Source: Lenzites betulinus (taxonomy: Eukaryota; Basidiomycota; Agaricomycetes; Polyporales; Polyporaceae). From it: 64,000 bases of DNA. Below the pieces are notes generated by a model, which saw nothing but the letters and a program-made list of their open reading frames with translations, was not told the DNA's origin and ran no database searches. The stretch spans positions 186,001 to 250,000 of the forward strand of contig JABYQU010000018.1 of NCBI GenBank assembly GCA_022264855.1, in the 5' to 3' direction. Numbering within the stretch: position 1 is the first letter of the stretch; every line of letters starts with the position of its first letter. The translations under genes and the position numbers were made by a program. Below are positions 11,805 through 22,758 of the stretch, in pieces.

Positions 11805-12341
11805 GTCTTACGTGCGAAGACGTGTCAGCGTATCGACCCTTGGCTCCTGAGGCAAGCGGTGCTACTACGCACGCACCTCCGAGTCGGATGGACTGATCGC
11901 AAGATGAAAGAGCCGGATCTGAGCGCTGAGTAGTTGGTATGCGTGAGATAGCGGCCAGTACGCAAGGGGGAAGGACGATTAGCTTGATGCTAGCAGTTTA
12001 AGGTCGAGTTCGCTGCGACTCGTCGTCGACGGCGGAGGTTGGTACCGGGGGACGGGAAGTGAACTGCTGAGCGCTACTACAACTCGTGGCATTGCTATAT
12101 AGGCGCGTTCTGGCCAAATTGCGACCTGCACCTGGCCCTTTGGGAGGCAAGCATTCCGTGCTTAACTATTTACAGGACGCCTCAGGACTCTAGTCCCGCG
12201 GTGGTAGCACAAATATCCCGTGGGGTACAACATAAACCATCATAATTGTCCCCGAAGAATCGTAGTCTAATGTACACTCGCCCGTACTAATACACACTTC
12301 CTGGAATCGTAAGCCACATCGCATAATACCCCAGCCCATTC
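11805..12341. other. intergenic, F-box promoter and reductase 3' end
   Basis: Upstream of the F-box gene (minus) and downstream of the reductase (minus). A TATATAG-like match on the minus strand near 12093-12101 is rather far from the F-box ATG. No gene is seen. Confidence 0.3.
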
Positions 12342-14489
12342 CTACATCGCAAAAAGCTCCGTGTGCAGCACGACGTCACCCAACTCAACGCCCCGCGTAA
12401 GACTGACGCGTGCGACCGCGTTCTGCGCCTCGCGCGTGAGCGACTCCGGGCCCGCCGCACACACTGCGACGCCGCCCCCGAGCCCGACCCACTGCAGACG
12501 CCCCGCACGAGAAGGCTTCTCTACGTCGGCGCCGTCGTGCGAGTCACTATCGACGGAATTCGTGTCCGCGTCGGCAGACATCGCGAGCTCGTGCGTGGTC
12601 GAGGGCGCGGGTGGGGTGACGAGCTCGCGCAGGAGCGCAGTCACCGACGGGCGGGTGATCATCACGTCCGAGTTCGGGATCGCGGGCACCGCCTCGGGGT
12701 TGCAGAGGCAGGTCACGTATATCGAGATGTGCAGGTCGAGCGAGGTGCCCGCGACGGTGTGCGCGATGTCCATCAGCATGGGGGTGAACCACTGCAGGCA
12801 TCCTGCACGGGACGAATGAGCGTCAGGGCTAGCTATGTGCGTGATCAGGCGCAGGACAGCTTACCGAAGGAGCGGATGCACCATGCGAATTCTATTCGAC
12901 GCGTCTTCTCGCCGTTTCGCCGGCCAAGCTTGACGCACCGCGCGACGATATCGTCCAGCAGGCCGAGGGTGAATGTAGCCCCTGAGCCCCCAGCGACGAG
13001 GAGAACGCTCTCGTAGTCGCCGAGATCCACGCTGGACCCGCCGTAGGGCCCGTCCAGCATGACTTGCACCGCAACGCCTGGCTGCTCGCCCTTCTCAGAA
13101 GCCTCGCGCTCCTGCTCCTTGATCGCGTACTGGTTGATCGCCCGAGTCCAGTCGCCACTCACGCGCACAGCGAGCGTGAGGGAGTTACTAGGAATACAAG
13201 AGGTCGAGGAGGGCGCGTTGACGATGGTGAGCGGATGCGACTCGAAAACACGGCCCGAGAAGAAGACCCGCAGGCGGACGTGCTGACCAGCTACCCATCC
13301 GTCGTCGCAGTCGTGCACATGTATCTGAGAAATCGGCTCAGCATGCTATAGTTGGTTCGGAAGAGTAGACAGCTTACGAGCGTCATGTTACTGTCGACGG
13401 GCACAAGCGTCGCATCCTTGATGCGGTACCGGAAGAGACGCAGGAGCATGTCGAAGCCGTAGAACGCCAGCGGGGGGAAGATCCACGGCACAGCGTAATC
13501 GGTGTGGTAGCAGATCGTGATGAAGAATGCAACGTAGCCTAGCACGCTGTGAAGATAGGGTCAGTGCAATGAACATGTCTGTGAAGATGCACACTTACTG
13601 GACGAGGAAGAACCACTGGTAGAAGAGACGTCGGAGGGGTCGGAAAGAGGAGAGTACCAAGACGCATAGCACACCGAATGCGGCGACGCCGGACGTCTCC
13701 TTCTGCTGACCGAGGATGGGGAGGCCGTACACAAGGTGGTTGTTGATCCAGATAGCACCGTGGACCGCGGCGCCGAGGAACATGCCCCGCCCGGCCCATC
13801 GGTGGATGTAGTTCAATTTCTCGTAGCCGTGGCCAGGGCCTAGAAGCAGTGACAGGATGGAGTTCTTCGTTCCAAAGAGGAAGATGACGGGGAACTGGGC
13901 GAGGGCGATGAACCCTGAGTCTAGTGTCAGAATGTGCCATGTAACATATTTGGGATGATACTCACCGGCTCGGTTCGGGTTGTCTATGAGAGGAGCCTGC
14001 ATAGTGATGCACGCGACTGTAAGTGCGAGGTATGCGGCGACGACAATCACTGCGAGCACATTTAGCACGCGCGCGGCACCGGTGGCATGGGATGCACTCA
14101 CTCTGCCCGAGGTCCAGCTCGACGCCCGGTAGACTCCATAGAGTGACAGAGTTCAACGTCTCTAGAATACCGTAAATCCTCCGCCGCGCTCGTGGGGGGA
14201 CGACATCGGAGCCCGATGCAGGCGAATACTTCCCGCCCTCGGAGACGCCGAAGAGCCATCCACGGAGAAGGCGTCCTCGCCTCAGCGCGCGAGCGACATG
14301 GGGTAGCGAGGCAAGCACCGCAATACCGACGCCGACCGCCCAGATAATTGAGAATTTACGCTGCCATTTTGGGTCCTCCAAGTACGAGCTGCGGGGATGA
14401 TCAGTGAGGAACGGATGCACAGAGCGAGGCAGTACACACTTGTACTGCTGGAACGCTGTGGGGATTACTGGTGCAGCACCGAAGGACAT
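12342..14489 (-). CDS. FRE-type ferric/cupric reductase
   Basis: Predicted 608-aa plasma-membrane metalloreductase. Exons: 14489-14440, 14388-14102, 14049-13966, 13914-13599, 13546-13378, 13324-12865, 12802-12342 (1827 nt). It starts with an extracellular/TM segment (KFSIIWAVGVGIAVLASLP), then the ferric-reductase TM domain with haem-binding histidines in YIHRWAGRGMFLGAAVHG and CYHTDYAVPW. The FAD site is HPLTIVNAP near residue 331. The NAD(P)H-binding part shows MLDGPYGG, LLVAGGSGATFTLGLL near 410, and a C-terminal GGGVAVCAAGPESL. Such enzymes use cytosolic NADPH, FAD and two haems to reduce Fe3+ or Cu2+ outside the cell. Length fits the family (about 600). The NADAR and CTR genes follow upstream on the same strand, suggesting linked metal uptake. 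Confidence 0.9.
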
Positions 14490-14728
14490 GTCTGGATGCT
14501 GCAGACCGTGTCGAGAGTGAGCGACGGACGGCGGGCGGGGTGGATGGTGGACGTCGCCTTGAGAGCGCAGCCCTCGCCTGGAGATATCTCGTCTTCTTTC
14601 ACCAGTGTTTGGTCAGGCCAAATACGCCGATAAAACTATTTCACCACAGGCGCTTACACACTCCCGCTACGGCACCCCGGCCTCCTCCCTCGTCCTATCC
14701 TACAGCTCGTCTGACATGCACACCGATC
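14490..14728. other. short spacer between reductase and NADAR gene
   Basis: Promoter space for the reductase and 3' flank of the NADAR gene. I see no confident TATA box or iron-response (GATA-type) site beyond single short matches. Confidence 0.3.
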
Positions 14729-15502
14729 TCATGAGACCACCGCAGCAGCACGCAGAACACCCCTCGCCTCCATCAGCGCCTTCCCCAGCAGATTCAGCCC
14801 CCACGCCTCCCTGCTGACATGCCCCGCCCTCGCCCTCCCGAACCCCACCCCCCAAATCCTGTCCATCGGGCTCGCCTCGACGAGCTCCCGCTCTCCCGTT
14901 GCGAGCAGGGCGCGCGCGAGCGCCGGGTGCTGTCTGAACTTGTGCAGCGTGCCCTCGAGCACGATCCGCTCGCGCGCGGCCACCCACACCGCGTCGTCGA
15001 ACGGGTACACCTTCCGCCCGAGCGCCTTGGCCTCCTTCGCGCTCGGATACCGCGGCTTGCGCGCGCGCGTACTGTGGGCCTTGCCCGCTACTCGCTCGGG
15101 GACCGCGGGGGCTGTGGCTGGTCCGTGGCTCCTAGTGCGTCGAGCGGGGACGGTAGTCGTCGGCGCCTCTGTCGACGCGGACGCCGACGGGGCTATGTGC
15201 GGTGCGGGGTTCGCGGGGACTCCGGGCGGGACGATACGCTCGAACACGGCCTGGTCTCCGAAAAGCAGCGCCTTCTGGCCCATCATCCAGTGTTCTGCGG
15301 TCGGGAAGAGGGCTTCCCGCTCCTCGCCGTCGGGCAAGGTGAGGCGCACGGCGAAGGGGGCGTGGTACCACTGCGACGCCCATCCGTACTCCTGCTCGGG
15401 TTTCCAGAAGTAGACGGGCTCTTCCTCCTCAGACTGTGCCGTAGGGTTCAGGATGTCGGACATGATGTTGTTCGGCGGTGGGAATTGCATGTCGTTGCGC
15501 AC
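14729..15502 (-). CDS. NADAR-domain protein (YbiA-like)
   Basis: Single-exon ORF of 257 aa. It matches the NADAR family: YGWASQWYHAPFAVRL, FPTAEHWMMGQKALLFGD, a central low-complexity Ala/Thr/Pro insert, then KALGRKVYPFDDAVW, GTLHKFRQHPALARALLATG and ASPMDRIWGVGFGRA ending in GLNLLGKALME. NADAR proteins cleave N-glycosidic bonds; members act on riboflavin-pathway intermediates or remove ADP-ribose from guanine. Which applies here is not decidable from sequence. The insert of about 60 residues (TEAPTTTVPARRTRSHGPAT region) is not part of the core fold. Starts at Met1, Met5 or Met14 are all possible. It sits between a metalloreductase and a copper transporter on the same strand. Confidence 0.88.
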   Translation of the reverse strand: MRNDMQFPPPNNIMSDILNPTAQSEEEEPVYFWKPEQEYGWASQWYHAPFAVRLTLPDGEEREALFPTAEHWMMGQKALLFGDQAVFERIVPPGVPANPAPHIAPSASASTEAPTTTVPARRTRSHGPATAPAVPERVAGKAHSTRARKPRYPSAKEAKALGRKVYPFDDAVWVAARERIVLEGTLHKFRQHPALARALLATGERELVEASPMDRIWGVGFGRARAGHVSREAWGLNLLGKALMEARGVLRAAAVVS

Positions 15503-15746
15503 GGAGTGGCGCGGCCTATGAACGACGTTGACGAGTCATCGCAGTAGTGTCGGGTGCCTGCCTGCTTGTCATTAATGAGTCGCCGGCGACGTCTGACGTG
15601 CAGGTCTTCAAGAAATCGTCGCATGACCCAGCACGCATATCCATACATAGGTAGATCCAGGACATCCACACTGCGGGACCGAATACTCGTACAGCACACC
15701 ATAAAGTCCGGTCCGTCGTGAACAAACAACCAAGAGTACAAAGCTC

Positions 15747-16494
15747 TCATCCGTGGAGAGCAGCATGACTCGCGAACCGCCCAAACAACGCCTCCCCGAC
15801 GCCCAGGCCTATGACGAGGCTCAAGATGAAGCTCACTTGGAAGGTCCTGTGCACGAATGATGAGTCAGGTAAGACGGCGTCAGGCAGCAGGACTCACATG
15901 ACGATGAGCATGAACAGAAATTGAACGGCGACTTGGACCGCATGCAGCACACCCCTCGTGAGATCGTGGACGTAGTTGAACGGAGGCGCGTTTCGGAGCG
16001 TCACGGTGTGGCGAATACTGTTAGAAGTGAGGGAGGCCTTGTCGCTCGTCGTCGTCGTGGGCAGATTGATTCTATCCGCCTGAGCAATCTGGGCTCTGAG
16101 CCGAGAGGACATGTTAGCTGCCAGAATATGACGGGCACAACGAATCGTGGCAAGCGGTGGAATCGCGGCATTGATGGAGCACACGTTCTACCTACCTCTT
16201 GCGCCAGTGCGCCTCCATCACCCCCCTGCATGCCGCAATCCAGCGTTCCACCAACGCAAATAAAAACAGCCCGATGCATGTTCCCACCATCGCGCCCTTG
16301 CTGGACGGCACCCATCCGTAGAACAGCACGATGTCGCCGGGTGTGAAGTGCAGGTACGGCAACATCTCGCCCGCCGCGAGATCCATCGCACCGTCCATGG
16401 TCATGTCCATGCCGTTGTCATGAGCGCTCGCGAGGGTGGAAAGCAGAGCGATGACGGCCGCGAGAGGCGAGAGAAGTGAAGCAAGACGAGTCAT
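15747..16494 (-). CDS. CTR-family copper transporter
   Basis: Predicted 198-aa copper transporter. Exons: 16494-16196, 16095-15898, 15846-15747 (597 nt). A hydrophobic N-terminus (MTRLASLLSPLAAVIALLS) may be a signal sequence. It is followed by a Met-rich outer segment, GMDMTMDGAMDLAAGEM. TM1 follows YLHFTPGDIVLFYGW. TM2 carries the essential MxxxM selectivity motif as FMLIVMTF. TM3 has the GxxxG packing motif in GLGVGEALFG. CTR trimers import Cu(I) at the plasma membrane or from vacuoles, so a cupric/ferric reductase is the natural partner, and one is encoded 1.3 kb away on the same strand. The second acceptor was chosen (after GGCTCAG) because the first gives an immediate stop. High- or low-affinity type cannot be told. 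Confidence 0.9.
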
Positions 16495-17922
16495 GGCCGG
16501 TCGAGTGTTGGCAGTGGTCGTGAGGTCCGTAAGGACCAGACCAGCGACGGCGAAGTGATAAGACCATTTGCGTCTCTTACGTAAGCAGACCAAACAAGCA
16601 TAACCCGGTCGAAGGCGCGCCCAGCATTCAATGCGAGAGAACGTACAGTCCACACCTATCTTCAACCGTGGAGGATTACTTTGTTTCCATGTCGACCACT
16701 AGGACTGACAAGCAGTGAAGTGCGATGCCGAGGGCTGAAATAGAGGACCGCAGGGAATAGGAGTTGAGTTGCTGAGGTGTGGCACAGTCTTCCGGCGCCG
16801 AGCGTTTGCGCGTTATCTTCAGCTTGGCCACTCGTCGAGGGCGTTTCGGTTCCCGAGTCAGGTGTAGCGTGAGAGGCGTTCCCCGAGTACATGCGGCGAT
16901 GACACCAGGATGTCGGCAACCGTCAACACGTTGTGGGGGTCGGCAACTGTTGCGATCGATGGCAAGGTCGTAGCACCGAGATCACATGAGACTAGAGCGA
17001 GAGCAACACCGCAGCACGGCAAGGCAGCCCCCAGTGACCCTAGAAACGGTCTAGCCGGCCGAAAGAACTGCCTAACGTTGAGACATCCTGCGTAAACGTT
17101 CGTGTGACGTGAATGCGGAGAGACCTGTCTCTAAAGAGACTTCGTTCAAGTCCGTGGATGTTGGATAGTATTGTCGGAAGTTGCCCCAGCAAAAGTGTGA
17201 GAACATTTGAGCGCCTAGGGTGAACGGGGAACGAGTGGATGACACGGCTGCAAGGCAATTGCAGAAGAACAAGCCAGCGATCCGATGTCGACGAGTAAGA
17301 GAGGAATAAGAGAGCGACTACACAATTCGGCTGGGTTATGGGAGACATACGCCGGGTTTCATGAGGGTATCCTCCCACCCGGCGCAGTATAATCATGCGA
17401 CGACTCACCATACCGATCCACACCTGATATATGCGCCCACCAAGTTGCTCGAAGCAAGGATGATATTCGCTCGATGACTAGGATCGATTATCGCTATCGA
17501 TTCGTGCGAGGAGGCCGTTGCGTGTGGATTCATCGGTGTGATCGCAAAACTGTCGAGTTTGTTGAGGATACCTCCCACTCGACAGCTTGCATGCGGTGTC
17601 GCGTACGACGATGTGTGAGGAATATATGAGAGGGAGGAGAGCGTGGAAGGGGAGGAGGAGGAGGTGAGAGGAAAGGGAGAGGGGGCGTCGACGCGCAACG
17701 TCGAAGTTGGGGGAAAGACGCAATGTGCGGCATTTTGGCGGACGAGGCATTTGTGTGATTGGGTGGAGCGGAGTGTGCAACAATGTCGGCGACCCAATAA
17801 AAGGCGGGTGTACGGACTCCGCTTGAAATGACCTCATCAGGGCGTGGTCCTGGAAGCGTGTCTCTGGCGGGACGGCGCGCTGGGCATGTTTCTTGACGTC
17901 CTCAACGTCCTCCACATCTTCC
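16495..17922. other. 1.4-kb divergent promoter region
   Basis: Lies between the CTR gene (minus) and the large plus-strand gene. AATAAAAGG at 17796-17804, about 120 bp before the ATG at 17923, is a TATA-like candidate. No TTTGCTC-type copper-response element was found by eye. Reading frames here lack family features and overlap each other. Confidence 0.35.
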
Positions 17923-20900
17923 ATGTCCTCTAGCCAACCTTCGAGTCGTCCCCCACCGAAGTGGAGGTCATCTCTCTCAGCGCCGAAGAGACAGCGTCCA
18001 GCAAGCAGCGTCACTCTCGTATTTGCGCAGCCTGAGCAGGGCTCAAAGCTCGGATCGGCAATCGACCACTTACCGGCCGCTGTGGGTTTCGACGACGCGG
18101 CAAGCTTCATGAGCCAGGCGTCCAGGAAGCGAGAACGCACGCTATCCCAGGCGTCGAGCTTTGCTCCACAAGGCGAGCGAGACGATGAGGGTCCTGAACT
18201 CCAGATCAAGAGGCAAGAGGCCGGTGGTGCCTCGCGAGCGCGGTCGAGGCAGCGTTTGGACACAGACAACCTTACGCCATCCCCAGCTCTCTTAACGAGC
18301 ATGCCACTGCCTACAATTTCTCAAGCTCAAGGTATATGGGCCAGCGTGAGGTCGTCACGAATGTATATAGCTAACAAGTGGTTAGATTCTCCACTTACAG
18401 TCTCGCCCCAGTCATCCGCACCTATGAAGGACCCGCTCGGGGCTACCGAGGAGATGAAGAAGGATGAGTTGTTGAAGCCTCCCCCGCTAACGACTAGCGC
18501 TTCATCCCCACCCTCTGAGCCACAGAAGACTCTGCGAGGGTCGAAGTCTTCGCCTGCACGCTCGTCCTGGTTTGGCTTTTCTACAACAAGGGACGACAGC
18601 ACATCTTCTCCTACACTACCCTCACTGGAGAACGCCGCTTCACCGGTGGCCGAATCTCCCAGGCAGACGTTCGAAAATTCCAAGCGAGACGTGCCTTCGG
18701 GTCCTCAATCACCACATGCCGCCAACGCTACCCCGCCCCGCTCCATACCATCCAACGGAAACATGGCGGCGCCCATGTCTTTCCCATCGATTCAGTACTC
18801 TCCTCCTAGCCGTTACAACAGCAATACTACCTCTATTTCGTCGGTCGACGAAGAAGTTCCAAGTCCCCGGTTCACGAGCATGGACGGCACCACAGCCACG
18901 TTGGTTCCCGCGCAAGCGGTTGTCGAATCACAGGGCGCAAAGACTGCGGAGAGAAAGCCGTCAATATCATCGCTCAACCCATCCACGAGCCGCTTCACGC
19001 TCAAACTGCCTCTTCTCGGACGGCCGAAGATTCCGTTGGAGCAGGCGGTCGCGGTCGCGCAGGCTGAAGACATTCGCGAGCCACCAAGTTCCACTAAGAA
19101 CACAGCACCGAACGAAGAAGCAAACGGTACGTATTCTATTACGACTTTATGAGCTGTTTACTCAGTGCAAACCCTTGACAGCGAATTCGGGAACCCACAG
19201 TGAAACCATTAGCCAGGAGGCTGCTAGTCGTCCGTCGCGTGCGGAAGAGGAGCAGCCGCAGCAGGTGTCGTCAGTGTCGATCGAAAGCACAAATGCGACC
19301 GAGCTAGACGCCCACAACCTCCATGAGGCTCGGACTGCGTCGTGGTGGGACTACATTGGTTGGACTAGCCAACAAGCGCAGGACCACGCAAACTCCCAAG
19401 AAGACAGCAGTGGGCCCACGAGCCACCAAGAGCCTGCAGAAGGTCATGCTCAGTCACACGATTCACCTGCTTCGGATGACTCACGGGCTGAGCATCAAGA
19501 ACAACCATCGCAAAGAGCCCAGGCAACTGGTCCTCCCGAGCCAGTTTCTCCCACAGATGCTCAGGGCTCTTCGTCATCGGGTCCTACGAATGGCCTTCTG
19601 GAGCCTGGATCCGGTGAAGCTGCGCCTAAGCCGTCCTCTGTCTTCTCTTCGGAAACCGCCAAGAGCCACGGTTCCGCATGGTATTCTCCATGGGCGTGGT
19701 ATCCCGCTTCTCCTGCGACCGGGTCTAGCGCTCAGGTCGAAGCAAATGTTACCGTGGACCAGCAACCTGCGACGGAGAGCGAAAGCCTGCAAACCGAATC
19801 AGAACGGGTCAAAGAGGAGGCACTAGCGCGGGAAACATCAGATTCAGCGAAGCCGTCGTCTTCATCAGAGTCTCCCGAGGGTGAAGCTACGCCGAAGATC
19901 ACACTTGCGCTACCTGAATCCCCGAATCCAATCGAGTCGTCCATTGCGGATAACAAGTCGGGGTGGATGTCGTTCTTCATGTCGAAGTCCCTGATTGTGA
20001 AGTCTGTGGCGAACGAGAGCCACAACCAGGAGGAAGACGGCATGGAGGTCATGGAAATCGACGACGCGCCTCCCCAACCTTCTGCAGCTATTGAGATACC
20101 GACTGGTAACGGCGTGGCTTCTTCACTGAAGTCGCCGTCCGCGGCGGCTTCGCCCCTACCTGCATCGGCTCCCAAATCCCCGATCAACGAGCCCGTCACC
20201 GGCCCTCCTCCGAAGGAGCGCGAGCCACGGAAACCCGACCCGCCCGCTGCGCCCCTCACCGACTCCGAGTCCATCAAGCGGGACACGACGAAGGGCACTG
20301 CGCGCGGGGTCTCTCCAACGCCCTCTAAGGGTTCGGCAACGACGCCACCGAACACCGCGCTCCCCAACTTTGTCTTGCCTACGTGGGCAGACACGTTCCA
20401 CTCCCCTCCGCGCTCGCACGTCCCGCCCCGCCACCAGAACGCCAAGTCGAAACTGACGGGGGCGCTCTCATATGTAACCGGGGGCTTGTTCTCCAAGGAT
20501 GAACGTGCGCAAAGCAGGGGAAAGGGCAAGGGCAAGGAGCGCGAGACGCAGCCCCCTCCGCCCGAGTTTGTGACGTTCGGCAGGGAACTGCCCAAGGCGC
20601 TCGACGTGATCGGGGAGCAGCTCAATCCGTACATGCTCAATGGTGGATGTAGGGTGGTGGTGATCGGTGTCGCTGGTTGGTCCCCAGGTATGTGCGGCCC
20701 ACCGGGCGCATTCCATCTTGCATCCGGCCTTCAATCTGTGATAAAGGAACCCTTGACTGACTTCTGTTCCCTGTGTTCAGGCGCGGTGACAAGGACGCTT
20801 GCGGGCGGGGTGAGTTTCGCAGCACTTGAGTTGCGGTCGCATGCGGGGTGAGGCACGGCGCTGATTGCGGTGTTTTCCTGTTTAGCTCCCGTCATCAAGC

Positions 20901-22439
20901 AGCAAGTTCGTGAACATGACCGCTCAGGCACTCGAACAGTTCGCGGAGGAAAACGGGTTCAAGTTCAAGAAAATAACCCGGATGCCTCTCGAGGGTGATG
21001 GCACCATTCGCAAGAAAGTTTCGAAGTACGTAGTCTACGCCGACGCTGCGCGGATCAGAACCACTGTGAGATATCCGGGCGCTCACACCACCTGCTAGGG
21101 TCTACAATCACCTCGTCGACAACGAGGAATGGATGGAAGACCTGCACGCCGCGGACGTGATATTTGTCGCCAGCCACTCACAAGGTGCCATCGTCTCGAC
21201 CCACCTTGTCCACCGCCTGATCGAGGACGGCCATATCTTGACATCGCGCAGCGTTGACGTTCTTGCCAAGTCCGCTGCATCTATCGCCGCTGGCGGTGCT
21301 GCGGCTATACCGACCACCCAAGCACAGAGGGTCTGCCTGCTTGCGCTGTGCGGCATCCACTTAGGGCCCCTGCGGTACCTCAAGACTAGCTCGCTACAGC
21401 TGTACATACAGGTAATTCCCGTCTCCAGTAAGAGGAGCAATCAAATGCAGGACTGACAGTCTTTTGGTAGTATGTGGAAAACGCGGCTGCGCGAGAACTG
21501 TTCGAATTCCAGGTATGCCCCCAAAATGGGTTGCAAACTTCGACGCTCATATTTATCATTATCAGGACACGGAATCAAAGCTCTCGAAGAACTACATCTT
21601 CGCTCTGAGAAATGTCATGGAGCACGGCGTATGTTCTCCATCTTCCAGGCCGCGTGTGCGTCTTCCGGTCTGATCAATTTATCATAGGCGAAGGTTGTCT
21701 ATATTGCATCCCTCAACGATCAGGTTGTCCCCATATATTCCGGCCTCTTCACCGCAGTGTCGCATCCTAGGATTCTACGCGCTCTCTATATCGATAACGA
21801 TGCATATCAGTACGTATTGTCACACTCTCACATGAAATTGTCTGATACAACGTCCGACTCGTCAGCTCGTCAGATTTCCTCTCTAATTTACTGATCCTTC
21901 TAATCCGGATCTTGAACGCGGGGCTATCCGATCGCGGGCTACTTGCTCATCTGTCAGAAGCAACGGCGGGCACGCTGAGCGGAGTTGGGCATTCGACCGC
22001 CTATGAGGAACCCGCCACGTATTCGTAAGTATCCCTCACAGCGATGATGAATGACAGCCCTCTGACGGTTTCCGTGCTCTAGCCTTGCGGTCAAATATTT
22101 CTTCAGCACGAACGACGGAACTAACTCCGATGCGGAGCTCGTCGTCAACCCCTTCAACGCGGTGGAAGAGCAGAATGACTACGAGGTGCGTGCATCAGTG
22201 TGGGCGTGTTCTCTGACCGCCACTAACGCCGGTGTCAGATCCCGTGGCTGCTCCGTGACATGATCGCAGATACAAGGATAGCATACTTCTTCGCGCGCGA
22301 GTTCTCACAGTTGCGGGACGCGTTCGACGACTGGCAGCCCAAGACAACAATTCTGCGGGACGTGAAGAAGAAGCTGCAACCCATCACGCGCCTCTCCACC
22401 ATCCAGCCGCCACCGGGCTCTTCCATGAGCAAACTATGA
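17923..22439 (+). CDS. conserved fungal protein with SHSQG hydrolase elbow
   Basis: Predicted 1293-aa protein. Exons: 17923-19126, 19182-20687, 20781-20809, 20886-21025, 21099-21411, 21471-21512, 21566-21628, 21688-21809, 21866-22024, 22083-22185, 22239-22439 (3882 nt). Residues 1 to about 880 are disordered, Ser/Pro/Glu-rich, with islands such as WWDYIGWTSQQ and SAWYSPWAWYP. The C-terminal 400 residues are folded: NGGCRVVVIGVAGWSPG begins a beta-alpha unit, and VIFVASHSQGAIVSTHL near residue 985 is a classic nucleophile elbow (G/S-x-S-x-G). Later blocks include VVYIASLNDQVVPIYSGL, with a D-Q-V loop suited to the acid residue. A lipase/esterase-like or membrane-tethering role is possible; no substrate is known. 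The true ATG is 17923, not the upstream open codons. Confidence 0.78.
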
Positions 22440-22758
22440 ACACACGCACACGATTGGACATTAGCCGCATATCGTCACATCTCACGGACGCTTCTCTCAA
22501 TTGCTTTCCACCCTCGCACGCACGTCAAATTTGTATCACATGTTGTAGAATACACACCTTTCGTCATGTAGATTATCTATCAGCATACACAGCTTCGCCT
22601 TTTTAGTTACGACTCGACATCTGGGCGGTAGATCCCGCAATCGCATAGGATAGATTCTTCGTCTCTGATTCAACTCTCCGGGCTAATACATGACATTCCC
22701 CCGTAATTTGCATAACACGATTCTTCCAAGCACAAATCTAGCATCCGCCCGCACTCGC

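Noticed and set aside
14819..15547. 242-codon plus-strand frame opposite the NADAR gene
   Set aside because: Complement of a GC-rich coding exon with a clear NADAR match on the minus strand.
17478..18302. 274-codon minus-strand frame over the start of the 1293-aa gene
   Set aside because: It overlaps well-supported plus-strand exons and an intergenic promoter and has no recognisable domain; a shadow frame.
18572..19140. Reading the 759-codon frame from 18572 as a separate gene start
   Set aside because: Its first 200 codons lie in the wrong frame over exon 1; only the part after 19182 is real and is joined by a phase-1 intron to the exon starting at 17923.
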